The notes under the pieces: model-generated
Databases searched by the model: none
What the model was told of the DNA's origin: nothing
Seen by the model: only the letters and a program-made list of their open reading frames with translations
In this document: piece after piece, positions 1-10,009 of the stretch
How the letters are laid out: each line of letters starts with the position of its first letter
Position numbering within the stretch: position 1 is the first letter of the stretch
Source of the DNA: Arthrobacter globiformis
Lineage (GTDB): Bacteria; Actinomycetota; Actinomycetes; Actinomycetales; Micrococcaceae
Assembly: GCF_030817195.1 (NCBI RefSeq)
Contig: NZ_JAUSYZ010000001.1
Coordinates: 4,898,001 to 4,962,000 of the forward strand
Direction: 5' to 3'
DNA length: 64,000 nt
Translations under genes and position numbers: made by a program

Positions 1-2
1 AG

Positions 3-107
3 CTCGATACCCCGATGGGCCGGCAGGCATTCAGCGGCATGGGCAACGGCTGGCCCGGCGTGCTGTCGCGGATAGACGGCGTCCTCGTGGATGCTGCGCG
101 CCCTTAG
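3..107 (+). CDS. C-terminal end of a SRPBCC (AHSA1-like) domain protein, partial
   Basis: The window opens inside a plus-strand frame that ends at TAG 105-107. The 34 visible residues include the segment FSGMGNGWPGVLSRID, which looks like the last helix of AHSA1/SRPBCC proteins, where a GW pair is followed by a long C-terminal helix. Only the tail is present, so the function cannot be judged. A strong hairpin follows at once, which fits a gene end. Confidence 0.45.
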   Translation, partial: LDTPMGRQAFSGMGNGWPGVLSRIDGVLVDAARP

Positions 108-133
108 CCCGGCGGCGGGACACCAACAAGGAT

Positions 134-174
134 GAGGAGGCAACGCAATCGACAGTCGACCGCGTTGCCTCCTC
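134..174. terminator. Bidirectional hairpin terminator between convergent genes
   Basis: A perfect 13-bp inverted repeat has arms GAGGAGGCAACGC (134-146) and GCGTTGCCTCCTC (162-174) around a 15-nt loop. It lies between the plus-strand gene ending at 107 and the minus-strand transporter ending at 194. There is no T run, as is common in high-GC actinobacteria. Confidence 0.7.
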
Positions 175-193
175 GGCCTGTACCCCTCCGGGG

Positions 194-1516
194 CTAGAGC
201 ACTGTAGTTCGGGTGAGGGAGAGGTTCTTCGTCTCCCGGAAGAAAAGAATAACGACGACGGCGGAGACTACCGCCACGCCCATCAGGTAGAAGGCGGGAG
301 CCAAGGGTGTGCCGAAGCCTGCAACCAGGCCGGTGGCCACGAAGGGCGCGGTACCGCCGAAGAGGACGTAGGCCAGGGTGTAACCGATGGCCGAGCCGGA
401 CGCCCGGACAGAGCTGGGGAACATCTCCACGAGGGCCGGCACGTTGGAGGTTCCGATTACGGCCACCAGGGCGCCCAGGATGCTCGTTCCAAGGATGGCG
501 AAGCCGAGTCCCAGCGGCATGATCGCGAAGGCGGGAATCGTCATCACCACGAAGCCAACGCACGCCACCAGCAACATCCTCTTGCGTCCGTACTTGTCAC
601 TGGCCCTGGCCGCGACCGGGCACGTCACGGTGTAGACCAGCATGGTGACCACGCTGGTGATCATCGACTCCGTGCTTGAGTAGTGGAGGCTGGATGTCAT
701 GTAGGCGATCATGTAACTGCTCATCAGGTAATAAGCCACGGCGTTGGTGATGCTGTAGCCGAAGAGCGTGAAGATCTGCCGGGCACACATGCGGACAGCG
801 TCGCCGAGCGGCCTCTTGGCCACTTCGCCCTTGTTCTCAAGGCCGCGGAAAACGGGAGTGTCATCCACGCGCGACCGGATGTACAAACCGATCAGGCCAA
901 GCGGCGCAGCGAGCAGGAAGGGGATCCTCCAGCCCCAGGCCTGCAGGTCGGCCGGGCTGAGGTTTGCCGTGATGGCGGCGCCGAGGAGTGCACCGGCAAC
1001 CGAAGCCAGGCCGACAGTGGCCGGAATTATGCTGGCGTAAGTGGCGCGCTTGCCAGCCGGGGCGTACTCAACGATGAAGGCGGACGATCCGGTGTACTCG
1101 CCTCCCGTCGTGAAGCCCTGGACGGCCCGGAAGACGAACAGCAGGATGGGCGCCCAGATGCCGATCACGGCGAACGTCGGCAGGATGCCGATACAGAACG
1201 TGGCTGCGCTCATGATCACCACGCACAGCCCGAGCATCTTGTTGCGCCCGATCCTGTCGCCGTAACGGCCGAAGAACGCTGCCCCGAGCGGCCTGGCGAT
1301 GAAGCCGCCGGCGAAGATCGCCCACACGGCCAGCAGGGACGCCGTCGTCGAATAGTCCGGGAAGAAGAGCTTTGCGATCGTCACCGACATCACCGCATAG
1401 GCGGCGGAATCGAACCATTCCACGAAGTTTCCGACGGCGGCCGCTGCGGCCACGCGCTTCAGGCTGCGCCGGGAGGAAGACTCAGTTTCAGCGACGTTCT
1501 GGGTCATGGTGTTCAT
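194..1516 (-). CDS. MHS-family major facilitator transporter (proton symporter)
   Basis: A 440-residue membrane protein of the metabolite:H+ symporter branch of the MFS (ProP, ShiA and citrate-carrier relatives). It should import a small organic acid or zwitterion across the cytoplasmic membrane. The family pattern is clear: an N-terminal GNFVEWFDSAAYA segment, the loop motif GDRIGR after helix 2, a GFTTGGEYTGSS helix and about 12 hydrophobic spans. It is the last gene of a three-gene operon; its ATG overlaps the TGA of the acyl-CoA ligase (ATGA, 1513-1516). The likely substrate is the acid that the ligase activates. The exact compound cannot be read from sequence. Confidence 0.9.
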   Translation of the reverse strand: MNTMTQNVAETESSSRRSLKRVAAAAAVGNFVEWFDSAAYAVMSVTIAKLFFPDYSTTASLLAVWAIFAGGFIARPLGAAFFGRYGDRIGRNKMLGLCVVIMSAATFCIGILPTFAVIGIWAPILLFVFRAVQGFTTGGEYTGSSAFIVEYAPAGKRATYASIIPATVGLASVAGALLGAAITANLSPADLQAWGWRIPFLLAAPLGLIGLYIRSRVDDTPVFRGLENKGEVAKRPLGDAVRMCARQIFTLFGYSITNAVAYYLMSSYMIAYMTSSLHYSSTESMITSVVTMLVYTVTCPVAARASDKYGRKRMLLVACVGFVVMTIPAFAIMPLGLGFAILGTSILGALVAVIGTSNVPALVEMFPSSVRASGSAIGYTLAYVLFGGTAPFVATGLVAGFGTPLAPAFYLMGVAVVSAVVVILFFRETKNLSLTRTTVL

Positions 1517-3111
1517 GATGGCTGTCCTTCGAGACGGGGAGAAGGGGTTGTGTGAGGGCGTTCACGCAGCTCTGCGCGCTGGACTTTTCCGGTAGCCGAC
1601 TTCGGCAGCTCGGCGACGTATTCAATGAATCGCGGGTAGGCGAAGCGGGAGAAGTTCTCCTTCACGTGGGCCACGATGGCTTCACTCAGGTCCGCTCCCC
1701 CACAGTGGCCGGGCGTCAGTTCCACCCATGCCTTAATGGACTGGCCTCGGAGCTCGTCGGGCACGCCGGTGACCGACACGTCCTTCACTGGGTCGAGCTC
1801 ACGAATGACTGCCTCCAGCTCGTAGGGTCCCACTCTGTAGCCGGACGTTTTGATGACGTCGTCGGTCCTCCCCAGGAACCAGAAGTAGCCGTCATCGTCC
1901 GCGTAGGCCTGATCCTTGGTGTGGTACCAGCCGCCCCCGAACGCGGCGGCGGACGCCTCCGGCATGTTCCAGTATCCCAAGGGAAATTGCGGGTTGGAGC
2001 GCGCGCGAAGGCAGATCTCGCCGGTCTCGCCGACGGGAACTTCCTGCTCATTCGCGTCCAGGAGGCGGACCTCCCAGCCGGGCAGCGGACGGCCCATCGA
2101 GCCGGGCTTCACCGGAACGTCCGGGTAATTCCCCAGCAGCGGGTACGACTCTGTGGAACCGTAGTAGTCGAGCAGCGTCACGCCGTACTGCGACTCGAAC
2201 CATTCGATCAGGTCCTGCGTCAGGGGCTCATTTGACGAACAAACCGTCCGCAGGGACAGCGGGAAGCGAGTGCCGGCGTCGGGCACGTCTTCGCGCATCT
2301 TGCGCAGGAACGTCGGGTTGACGAGCGCGCTGGTGACGCCGTTGCGGCTCATGCTGTCCAGCAGGGCCGCGGGGTCGAAGCCGCCGGCGGGGCGGAAGAC
2401 CAGGTGCGTGGCGCCGAGCCGCAGCGGGCCCATCAGCTTGGCGAGCGACCACGCCCAGTCCCCCGCGCCGTAGAAGACGTCGCCGTCCCCGATCTGGTGG
2501 CAGAACTCGAACTCGTTGTGGCCCAGGAGCGTCCTGTGGGCGTGGACGATTCCCTTGGCCCGGCCTGTGGTGCCCGACGTGTAGAAGATGAGGGCGGGGT
2601 CGTCGGCTTTCGTTTCGACGTCCTGGAACTCCGTGGGCGCCTCGGCGATTGCGGGGCTGTCGATATCGATGAACGTCCCGTCGTAACCGCCGAACAGTGA
2701 TTTTGCGGAGTCTTCGGCGAGGATCACCGAGGCGCCGCTGTCTTCGAGCCGGAAGCGGATGGGTTCTGCCGCCCAAAGCAGGGACATGGTGACCAGAATG
2801 GCGCCGGTCCGCAGCACGCCGAGGTAGGCGGCGGGGGTGTCGGCGCGCTGCGGCAGGAGCACGGCGACGCGGTCGCCTTTCTTGATGCCGGCGGCTTGCA
2901 AGGTAGCGGCGATCTGCCGGGAACGGTCCTGGATTTCTCCCCAGCTCACCTCGCGTTGACCTTCGACGGCGGACTCCAGGATGAGTGCGCGCTTGCTCCG
3001 CGGGTGCCGGTCGGCGACGTCGACGGCCATGTTGTAGAACTCCGGCACCTCCCAGCGGTGGGCGTCGAGCAGTTCTGCGTAGCGGTCCTGGGTGGCAGTG
3101 TTCGGTGTCAT
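1513..3111 (-). CDS. AMP-binding acyl-CoA ligase (acetyl/medium-chain acyl-CoA synthetase type)
   Basis: A 532-residue adenylate-forming ligase that should convert a carboxylic acid, ATP and CoA to the acyl-CoA. Visible signatures are the P-loop FYTSGTTGRAKG, the motif DYYGSTES, the hinge region GRTDDVIKTSGYR and the catalytic lysine in KSATGKVQR (about K509). The start at 3111 follows GAGGGGAT and opens the family-typical N terminus; the frame stays open upstream through the hydratase gene, but that part is an out-of-frame reading. It lies 14 bp after the hydratase-like gene and overlaps the transporter. The shape resembles MACS and benzoate-CoA-ligase relatives; substrate unknown. Confidence 0.9.
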   Translation of the reverse strand: MTPNTATQDRYAELLDAHRWEVPEFYNMAVDVADRHPRSKRALILESAVEGQREVSWGEIQDRSRQIAATLQAAGIKKGDRVAVLLPQRADTPAAYLGVLRTGAILVTMSLLWAAEPIRFRLEDSGASVILAEDSAKSLFGGYDGTFIDIDSPAIAEAPTEFQDVETKADDPALIFYTSGTTGRAKGIVHAHRTLLGHNEFEFCHQIGDGDVFYGAGDWAWSLAKLMGPLRLGATHLVFRPAGGFDPAALLDSMSRNGVTSALVNPTFLRKMREDVPDAGTRFPLSLRTVCSSNEPLTQDLIEWFESQYGVTLLDYYGSTESYPLLGNYPDVPVKPGSMGRPLPGWEVRLLDANEQEVPVGETGEICLRARSNPQFPLGYWNMPEASAAAFGGGWYHTKDQAYADDDGYFWFLGRTDDVIKTSGYRVGPYELEAVIRELDPVKDVSVTGVPDELRGQSIKAWVELTPGHCGGADLSEAIVAHVKENFSRFAYPRFIEYVAELPKSATGKVQRAELRERPHTTPSPRLEGQPS

Positions 3112-3125
3112 GGCTGCGGATCCCC

Positions 3126-3893
3126 TCAGCGTCCGCGGCCGGCGAGGAAACGGGCCATTTCCCGCTGCGGTTCGCCGGTGCCGTACGCCTCGCGGTGGAC
3201 GCGCTTCGCTTCGACCATGGCGTCGCTCAGGTCGTCGTCCTCGAGGCTGCGCAGGCGGTTCTTGGTCAGGCGGACGGCGCCCGGGGGAAGGAGGCTCAAG
3301 CGTGCGGCGAGGTCCTGTGCGTAAGCCAGCACGCCGCCGTCGTCCGCGAGGTAGTTGAGCAGGCCGAGGCGCTGGGCTTCCGCCGCATCGACCAGTTCGC
3401 CGGTGAGGACGAACTGGGAGGTTTTGGACTTGCCGAGAATGCTCCACATGGCCCAGATTCCGGTGATGCTGGGAATACCGGAGAGGACTTCGGGCTGGCC
3501 CATGCGGACTTTGGAGTCGCCGACGCGGAGGTCGGCGAGGAGCGCGTATTGGAAGCCGGAGCCCGCGGCGACGCCGTTGACGGCGGCGATGGTGATCTGG
3601 TCGAGGTTGCGGACGGCGCGGTAGAGGCGGTCGAAGCCGTCGATCCATGCCTCGGCGGACGCGTGGTCCTCGGGGTTCATGGATGCCGTCTCGGCGAGGT
3701 CCTGCCCGGCGCAGAAGGCCCGGCCGCTGCCGGTGAGGATGACGGTGCGGACGTCCTCGTTGCCCTTCAGGCCTTCCAGATGGCCGATGAGTTCGCTGCG
3801 CATGGCCTCGGTCCAGGCATTGAGCTTGTCCGGCCGGTTGAGCGTGATGATGGCAGTTGAACCGGTTTGTTCGAAGAGGACGTCCTGGGACAT
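3126..3893 (-). CDS. Enoyl-CoA hydratase/isomerase (crotonase) family protein, one catalytic Glu replaced
   Basis: 255 residues, the usual crotonase length. The oxyanion-hole segment AFCAGQDLAE and the second acid-base glutamate in GQPEVLSGIPS (E135) are present. The first catalytic Glu position (E144 of rat hydratase, in the G-C-E-L context) is Gln115 here (GSGFQYALLADL). A simple syn-hydration is therefore less certain; isomerase, hydrolase or lyase chemistry is possible. The start ATG at 3893 has GGAAGGAAA upstream. First gene of the operon, divergent from the LysR gene. Confidence 0.85.
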   Translation of the reverse strand: MSQDVLFEQTGSTAIITLNRPDKLNAWTEAMRSELIGHLEGLKGNEDVRTVILTGSGRAFCAGQDLAETASMNPEDHASAEAWIDGFDRLYRAVRNLDQITIAAVNGVAAGSGFQYALLADLRVGDSKVRMGQPEVLSGIPSITGIWAMWSILGKSKTSQFVLTGELVDAAEAQRLGLLNYLADDGGVLAYAQDLAARLSLLPPGAVRLTKNRLRSLEDDDLSDAMVEAKRVHREAYGTGEPQREMARFLAGRGR

Positions 3894-3982
3894 TGGGGGT
3901 TTCCTTCCGTGGATGCTGCGGATTGCATCCATCAGAGCACCGCCGCATGTGACCCGTCTAACATCAAAATCCACTCGGCGTG

Positions 3983-4000
3983 ATACCAAACTGATATGGT
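3983..4000. promoter_or_regulatory. Candidate LysR operator in the divergent promoter
   Basis: The 112-bp gap between the hydratase-like operon and the LysR gene holds ATACCAAACTGATATGGT. It contains the arms ACCA and TGGT, and a T-N11-A pattern (T3984, A3996) of the kind LysR-type regulators bind. It ends only 5 bp before the regulator ATG, which would suit autorepression. Single site, short arms, so tentative. Confidence 0.35.
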
Positions 4001-4005
4001 GCGGC

Positions 4006-4899
4006 ATGGACATCCACCATTTGAAGTACTTCGTGGTGCTCAGCGAGGAGCTGCATTTCGGCCGTGCCGCACAGCGCCTGCACATGGCCCAGCCGCCGTT
4101 GTCGCAGCGGATCAAGGACCTGGAGAAAGAACTCGGGGTTCTGCTGTTTCACCGGCGGCGCACCGGCGTCGAGCTGTCCGAGGCCGGGGCACTGCTGCTG
4201 GAGCACGCCCGCAATGTGTTGGACAACGTGGCGATGGCGCAGGAGTCGATGCGGCGGATCCGCCCGGGCGCCTCGGGCATCCTGCAGGTGGCGGTACCTC
4301 CCGACACGAACCCTCGTGCTTTGGAGGCCATGGTCTCTTCCTTTGCCGCCGCGGCGCCGGATGTATTGCTGAACCTGCACGAGCTGACCACGGTGGAGCA
4401 GGTTGAGCGGCTGCGCGACGGCGAACTGGACGTCGCGGTGGTCCGTCACCCTTTGAGCAGCGTGGGTTTTGAGTCGGGGCCCGTTTTGTCACGCGCGCTG
4501 GGCGTGGTGCTGAATGCTTCGCACCCCCTGGCTGCTTTGCCATCCGTGCGGTTGGGCGACCTGTCCGGGAACCCGCTGATCATCTTTCCACGGCACATGG
4601 CGCCGCCCCTGTACGACTCGTTCCTGCAGACGTGCCGCGACGCCGGGTATCTGCCGGCCGCCATTGTGCACGCGCGCAACCAGCATTTCACGCACGGGCT
4701 GATCATGGCCGGCCGGGGCGTGCATTTCAACGAAGAGCCGTGGACGCCGCTGCCTGACGGGATTGTTTGGCGGCCGCTGGTCGGGGAGCCGTTGGCCTGG
4801 CGGACGTCGGCGCTGTGGCTTAAGAGCCGCAGGTCAGCTGAGACGGACGCGTTTGTTGACGCCGTGTGGACCGGGTTGGCAGCAGGCGGGCACGGGTAA
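4006..4899 (+). CDS. LysR-family transcriptional regulator
   Basis: 297 residues. An N-terminal winged helix-turn-helix (MDIHHLKYFVVLSEE, then FGRAAQRLHMAQPPLSQ) is followed by the linker helix and a substrate-binding-like effector domain. The ATG at 4006 starts the canonical LysR N terminus; an upstream extension of the frame has no family support. Divergent transcription from the acyl-CoA operon suggests it controls that operon in response to the transported acid or its CoA ester. Confidence 0.9.
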   Translation: MDIHHLKYFVVLSEELHFGRAAQRLHMAQPPLSQRIKDLEKELGVLLFHRRRTGVELSEAGALLLEHARNVLDNVAMAQESMRRIRPGASGILQVAVPPDTNPRALEAMVSSFAAAAPDVLLNLHELTTVEQVERLRDGELDVAVVRHPLSSVGFESGPVLSRALGVVLNASHPLAALPSVRLGDLSGNPLIIFPRHMAPPLYDSFLQTCRDAGYLPAAIVHARNQHFTHGLIMAGRGVHFNEEPWTPLPDGIVWRPLVGEPLAWRTSALWLKSRRSAETDAFVDAVWTGLAAGGHG

Positions 4900-4970
4900 A
4901 AAGGTGCGAGGCTATCCGTGCTCCTCGCTGGTCATCTGACGGCGTCGCCCTTTCACCCTACTCACTCCCC

Positions 4971-5038
4971 TTGACTACCCTGCCACCCCTTCCCTACACT
5001 TTTCATAAAGCAGAATCTAAATTCCACAAAGCGGAAAC
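4971..5038 (+). promoter_or_regulatory. Promoter and double operator of the glyoxylate operon
   Basis: TTGACT (4971-4976) and TACACT (4995-5000) are separated by 18 bp and form a good sigma-A type promoter. Directly downstream lie two related 17-mers, TTTCATAAAGCAGAATC (5001-5017) and TTCCACAAAGCGGAAAC (5022-5038). They match at 13 of 17 positions and are offset by 21 bp, two helical turns. The second has TTCC/GGAA ends as in IclR-type operators. Their position at the expected transcription start implies repression. Confidence 0.6.
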
Positions 5039-5098
5039 GGTAGAACAGCTGAGAAGCAGGGAAGATAGATCAAAGCCCCTCCCCCGGAAGGACCTACG

Positions 5099-5899
5099 AT
5101 GACGTACACAGTGAACTGCTCCATCCTGCTGACGGAGCTGCCCCTGCTCGAGCGCCCCGCAGCCGCGAAGGCGGCGGGTTTTGACGCCGTCGAGTTCTGG
5201 TGGCCCTTTGAGAGCTCAGTTCCTTCCGACGCCGAGACCACGGCTTTCGAGCGCGCCATCACCGACGCCGGCGTCCAGCTCTCCGGCCTGAACTTCAACG
5301 CCGGCAACATGCCGGGCGGTGACCGCGGCCTGGTGTCCTGGGTGGGCCGTGAAGGTGAGTTAAAGGACAACATCGACGTCGTCGCCGGCATCGGCGAGCG
5401 CCTCGGCTGCACGGCCTTCAACGCCCTCTACGGCAACCGCCAGGAGGAATTCAGCCCGGAGGAGCAGGACGAACTGGCTGCCAGGAACCTGGCCGCCGCT
5501 GCCGAAGGCGTGGCCCGGATCGGCGGCACCGTCCTCCTCGAACCCGTCAGCGGAGCCCCGCGGTACCCGCTCCTCAAGGCCCAGGATGCGCTCGACGTGA
5601 TCGCCCGGGTCAAGGCGGAATCCGGCGCGCAGAACATCAAGCTGCTCGCCGACTTCTACCACCTGGCTGTCAACGGGGACGACGTCGCCGCCGTCATCGA
5701 AAAGCACGCCAAGGACTTCGGCCACATCCAGATTGCCGACAACCCCGGCCGCGGGGCTCCCGGAACCGGCGAGCTTCCCCTCGGCGAGTGGATCGCCCGC
5801 AGCCGCGAACTCGGCTACGACGGCTACATCGGCCTCGAATACAAGGAACCGCAGGAAACCGCCTTCAGCTGGGCGATCCGCGAACACGCCGCCCACTAG
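5099..5899 (+). CDS. hyi: Hydroxypyruvate isomerase
   Basis: A 266-residue TIM-barrel protein of the xylose-isomerase-like family that interconverts hydroxypyruvate and tartronate semialdehyde. Recognised from the N terminus (FDAVEFWWPFE), the GNMPGGDRG segment typical of Hyi, and the C-terminal YDGYIGLEYKE. It opens an operon with tartronate semialdehyde reductase, glyoxylate carboligase and glycerate kinase, which fixes the role. The ATG follows GGAAGGACC. The strong promoter lies about 100 bp upstream. Confidence 0.93.
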   Translation: MTYTVNCSILLTELPLLERPAAAKAAGFDAVEFWWPFESSVPSDAETTAFERAITDAGVQLSGLNFNAGNMPGGDRGLVSWVGREGELKDNIDVVAGIGERLGCTAFNALYGNRQEEFSPEEQDELAARNLAAAAEGVARIGGTVLLEPVSGAPRYPLLKAQDALDVIARVKAESGAQNIKLLADFYHLAVNGDDVAAVIEKHAKDFGHIQIADNPGRGAPGTGELPLGEWIARSRELGYDGYIGLEYKEPQETAFSWAIREHAAH

Positions 5900-5948
5900 G
5901 TTTCGCTCCCCACCCGCACCACCCACAGACTTCAGAAAGAGAACCATC

Positions 5949-6827
5949 ATGAGCAACGTTGCAGTCATCGGACTCGGCATCATGGGCCTGCCCATGGCCA
6001 TCAACCTCGTCAAGGCCGGCCACACCGTCACCGGCTTCAACCGCAGCCAGGACAAGATCGACAAGCTCGTCTCCGAAGGCGGCAAGGGCGCCTCCAGCAT
6101 CGCCGACGCCGTTAAGGATGCCGACGTCGTCATCACCATGGTGCCGGACTCCCCCGACGTTGAGGGTGTCGTCAGCGGCGCCGACGGCGTCTTCGCCAAC
6201 GCCAAGCAGGGCACCCTCTGGATCGACGCGTCCAGCATCCGCCCCGACGTCGCCAAGCGCCTCTCCGAGGAAGCAGTAGCAGCAGGCATCCGCCCCCTCG
6301 ACGCCCCGGTTTCCGGCGGCGAACAGGGCGCCATCGACGCCGTCCTGTCCATCATGGTCGGTGGCGACAAGGCAGATTTCGAGGCAGCGCAGGACGTCCT
6401 CAACGCCGTCGGCAAGACCATCGTCCACGTCGGCCCGTCCGGCTCCGGCCAGACCGTCAAGGCTGCAAACCAGCTGATCGTCGCCGTCAACATCGAGGTC
6501 CTCGGCGAGGCCATCGCCTTCCTTGAGGCCTACGGCGTGGACACCGACGCCGCCCTCAAGGTCCTCGGCGGCGGCCTGGCCGGCTCCAAGGTCCTCGACC
6601 AGAAGGGCCAGAAGATGCTGGACCGCAACTTCGACCCCGGCTTCCGCCTGGCCCTGCACCACAAGGACCTGGGCATCGTCACCTCCGCAGCCCGCGAAGC
6701 CAACGTCTCCATCCCGCTCGGCGCCGTCGTCGCCCAGCTCGTCGCCGCCACCGTCAACCAGGGCGACGGCGGACTCGACCACTCGGGCCTCTTCAAGCAG
6801 GTCCTCCAGCTCTCTGGTCGAAAGTAA
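5949..6827 (+). CDS. glxR: 2-hydroxy-3-oxopropionate (tartronate semialdehyde) reductase
   Basis: A 292-residue beta-hydroxyacid dehydrogenase that reduces tartronate semialdehyde to D-glycerate with NAD(P)H. Signatures: the dinucleotide fold GLGIMGLPMA at the N terminus, the substrate-binding DAPVSGGEQGA, and the catalytic-lysine region GQTVKAANQLI. The ATG at 5949 follows AGAAAGAG. It sits 49 bp after hyi in the same direction. Confidence 0.93.
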   Translation: MSNVAVIGLGIMGLPMAINLVKAGHTVTGFNRSQDKIDKLVSEGGKGASSIADAVKDADVVITMVPDSPDVEGVVSGADGVFANAKQGTLWIDASSIRPDVAKRLSEEAVAAGIRPLDAPVSGGEQGAIDAVLSIMVGGDKADFEAAQDVLNAVGKTIVHVGPSGSGQTVKAANQLIVAVNIEVLGEAIAFLEAYGVDTDAALKVLGGGLAGSKVLDQKGQKMLDRNFDPGFRLALHHKDLGIVTSAAREANVSIPLGAVVAQLVAATVNQGDGGLDHSGLFKQVLQLSGRK

Positions 6828-6887
6828 TCCCGGGCCGGAAGTAAAGCACCTCCGGCTGTAGCCGGCTAACAAGCAAAACACGGAGTA

Positions 6888-6912
6888 CCGCCGTCGTACA
6901 TAACGACGGCGG
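6888..6912 (+). terminator. Intra-operon hairpin between glxR and gcl
   Basis: CCGCCGTCGT (6888-6897) and ACGACGGCGG (6903-6912) form a 10-bp stem with a 5-nt loop and no T tract. It lies in the 126-bp gap before gcl. It could be an attenuating or mRNA-stabilising structure rather than a full terminator, because gcl, glxK and allB continue in the same direction. Confidence 0.45.
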
Positions 6913-6953
6913 CTCCCTCAGCACACCCAAAAACAGACTTTTAGGAGCACACC

Positions 6954-8732
<1,779 letters not shown>

Positions 8733-8785
8733 CAACCTGCAGGACAGAACCAGCCGCACCCAAAAGTACCGAAGATAGGCAAGCA

Positions 8786-10009
8786 ATGCGCATCGTGATC
8801 GCGCCGGACAAGTTCAAGGGCTCACTCTCCGCCCCGGACGTCGCCCGGCACCTTGAAACAGGGCTCCGGAAGGGCTCCGCCACAGCGGACGGCCCCGGCC
8901 CTGAGGGACTGGGCACCCTTGAGGTACTGCGGATTCCCGTGGCCGACGGCGGCGAGGGCACCCTCGACGCCGCCGTCGGTTCCGGCTTCACCCGCCGCCG
9001 CGCCGTCGTCAGCGGCCCCACCGGTCAGCCGCTGACGGCGGAGTTCGCGGTCCGCGGCCGGGAGGCCGTGATCGAAATGGCCGTGGCGTCCGGCCTCGCC
9101 GTCCTGCCGCCCTCCGCTGTGTCCAAACACGACGGCGGGCGGCCGGGTTCGGACTCTGCCCGGACTGCCAGCAGCCTGGGCACCGGGGAACTGATCCGCG
9201 CGGCGCTCGACGCCGGCTGCCGGCAGATCATCCTCGGCGTCGGTGGCAGCGCCAACACCGACGGCGGCGCTGGCGTCCTGCAGGGACTCGGCGCCCGGCT
9301 GCTCGACGCCGCCGGCAACGAACTGCCCCTCGGCGGCGCCGCGCTGGCGCAGCTGGCGGCCATCGACTTCTCCGGCTTCGACGCCCGGCTGGAGGAATCC
9401 CGCTTCATCCTCGCGAGCGACGTGGACAACCCGCTGCTCGGACCGGAAGGCGCGGCGGCCATCTTCGGACCGCAGAAGGGCGCCACCGCCGCCGACGTCG
9501 GCGAGCTGGATGCCGCCCTCGCCAACTTCGTCCAGGTCCTCGCCGCGGAGATCGGGCCGCGCGCGGTCAAGGCCGCCAGCGCACCGGGGGCCGGAGCGGC
9601 CGGCGGCGTCGGCTACGCCGCCATCGCGGCACTGGCGGCATCACGCCGCCCGGGCATCGACGTCGTGCTTGAATTCACCCGGCTGGCCGAACGGCTGGCC
9701 GGCGCGGACCTGGTGATCACCGGCGAAGGCAGCCTGGACGAACAGAGCCTGCTGGGCAAGACGCCCATGGGCGTAGCCCGCGCTGCCGCTGCGGCCGGCG
9801 TGCCGGTACTCGCCGTCTGCGGCCGCACCACGCTGGACGCCGCGCAGATCAGCCGGTCAGGTTTCCGGCAGGTCTACCCCCTGACGGCGCTGGAAAGCAA
9901 TGTAGAGATATGTATAGCTGAAGCAGGCCGACTGCTTGAAGAATTGGGTCAGCACATCGGCGTGCACCTGACCGACAGTGCTTACACGAAGGAGCCCCTG
10001 AATGTCTGA
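8786..10009 (+). CDS. glxK: Glycerate kinase (GlxK/GarK family)
   Basis: 407 residues, somewhat longer than the roughly 380 typical of type I glycerate kinases, because of loop insertions near residues 30-45 and 115-125. It phosphorylates glycerate to phosphoglycerate, delivering the pathway product to glycolysis. Seen: the N-terminal IAPDKFKGSLSA, ADGGEGTLDA, GVGGSANTDGGAG and ITGEGSLDEQS. The ATG follows gcl by 53 bp. Its stop overlaps the start of allB by 8 nt, implying coupled translation. Confidence 0.93.
   Translation: MRIVIAPDKFKGSLSAPDVARHLETGLRKGSATADGPGPEGLGTLEVLRIPVADGGEGTLDAAVGSGFTRRRAVVSGPTGQPLTAEFAVRGREAVIEMAVASGLAVLPPSAVSKHDGGRPGSDSARTASSLGTGELIRAALDAGCRQIILGVGGSANTDGGAGVLQGLGARLLDAAGNELPLGGAALAQLAAIDFSGFDARLEESRFILASDVDNPLLGPEGAAAIFGPQKGATAADVGELDAALANFVQVLAAEIGPRAVKAASAPGAGAAGGVGYAAIAALAASRRPGIDVVLEFTRLAERLAGADLVITGEGSLDEQSLLGKTPMGVARAAAAAGVPVLAVCGRTTLDAAQISRSGFRQVYPLTALESNVEICIAEAGRLLEELGQHIGVHLTDSAYTKEPLNV

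Noticed and set aside
194..3893. Assignment of the ligase/hydratase/MHS operon as a carnitine (Cai-like) pathway
   Set aside because: Attractive next to betaine genes, but nothing in the sequences is specific for crotonobetaine, and no CoA-transferase or carnitine dehydrogenase gene is present.
3112..3948. Upstream extension of the acyl-CoA ligase frame to about 811 codons
   Set aside because: The extra part is an out-of-frame Arg/Pro-rich reading of the hydratase gene. The ligase start at 3111 has a ribosome site and the family N terminus.
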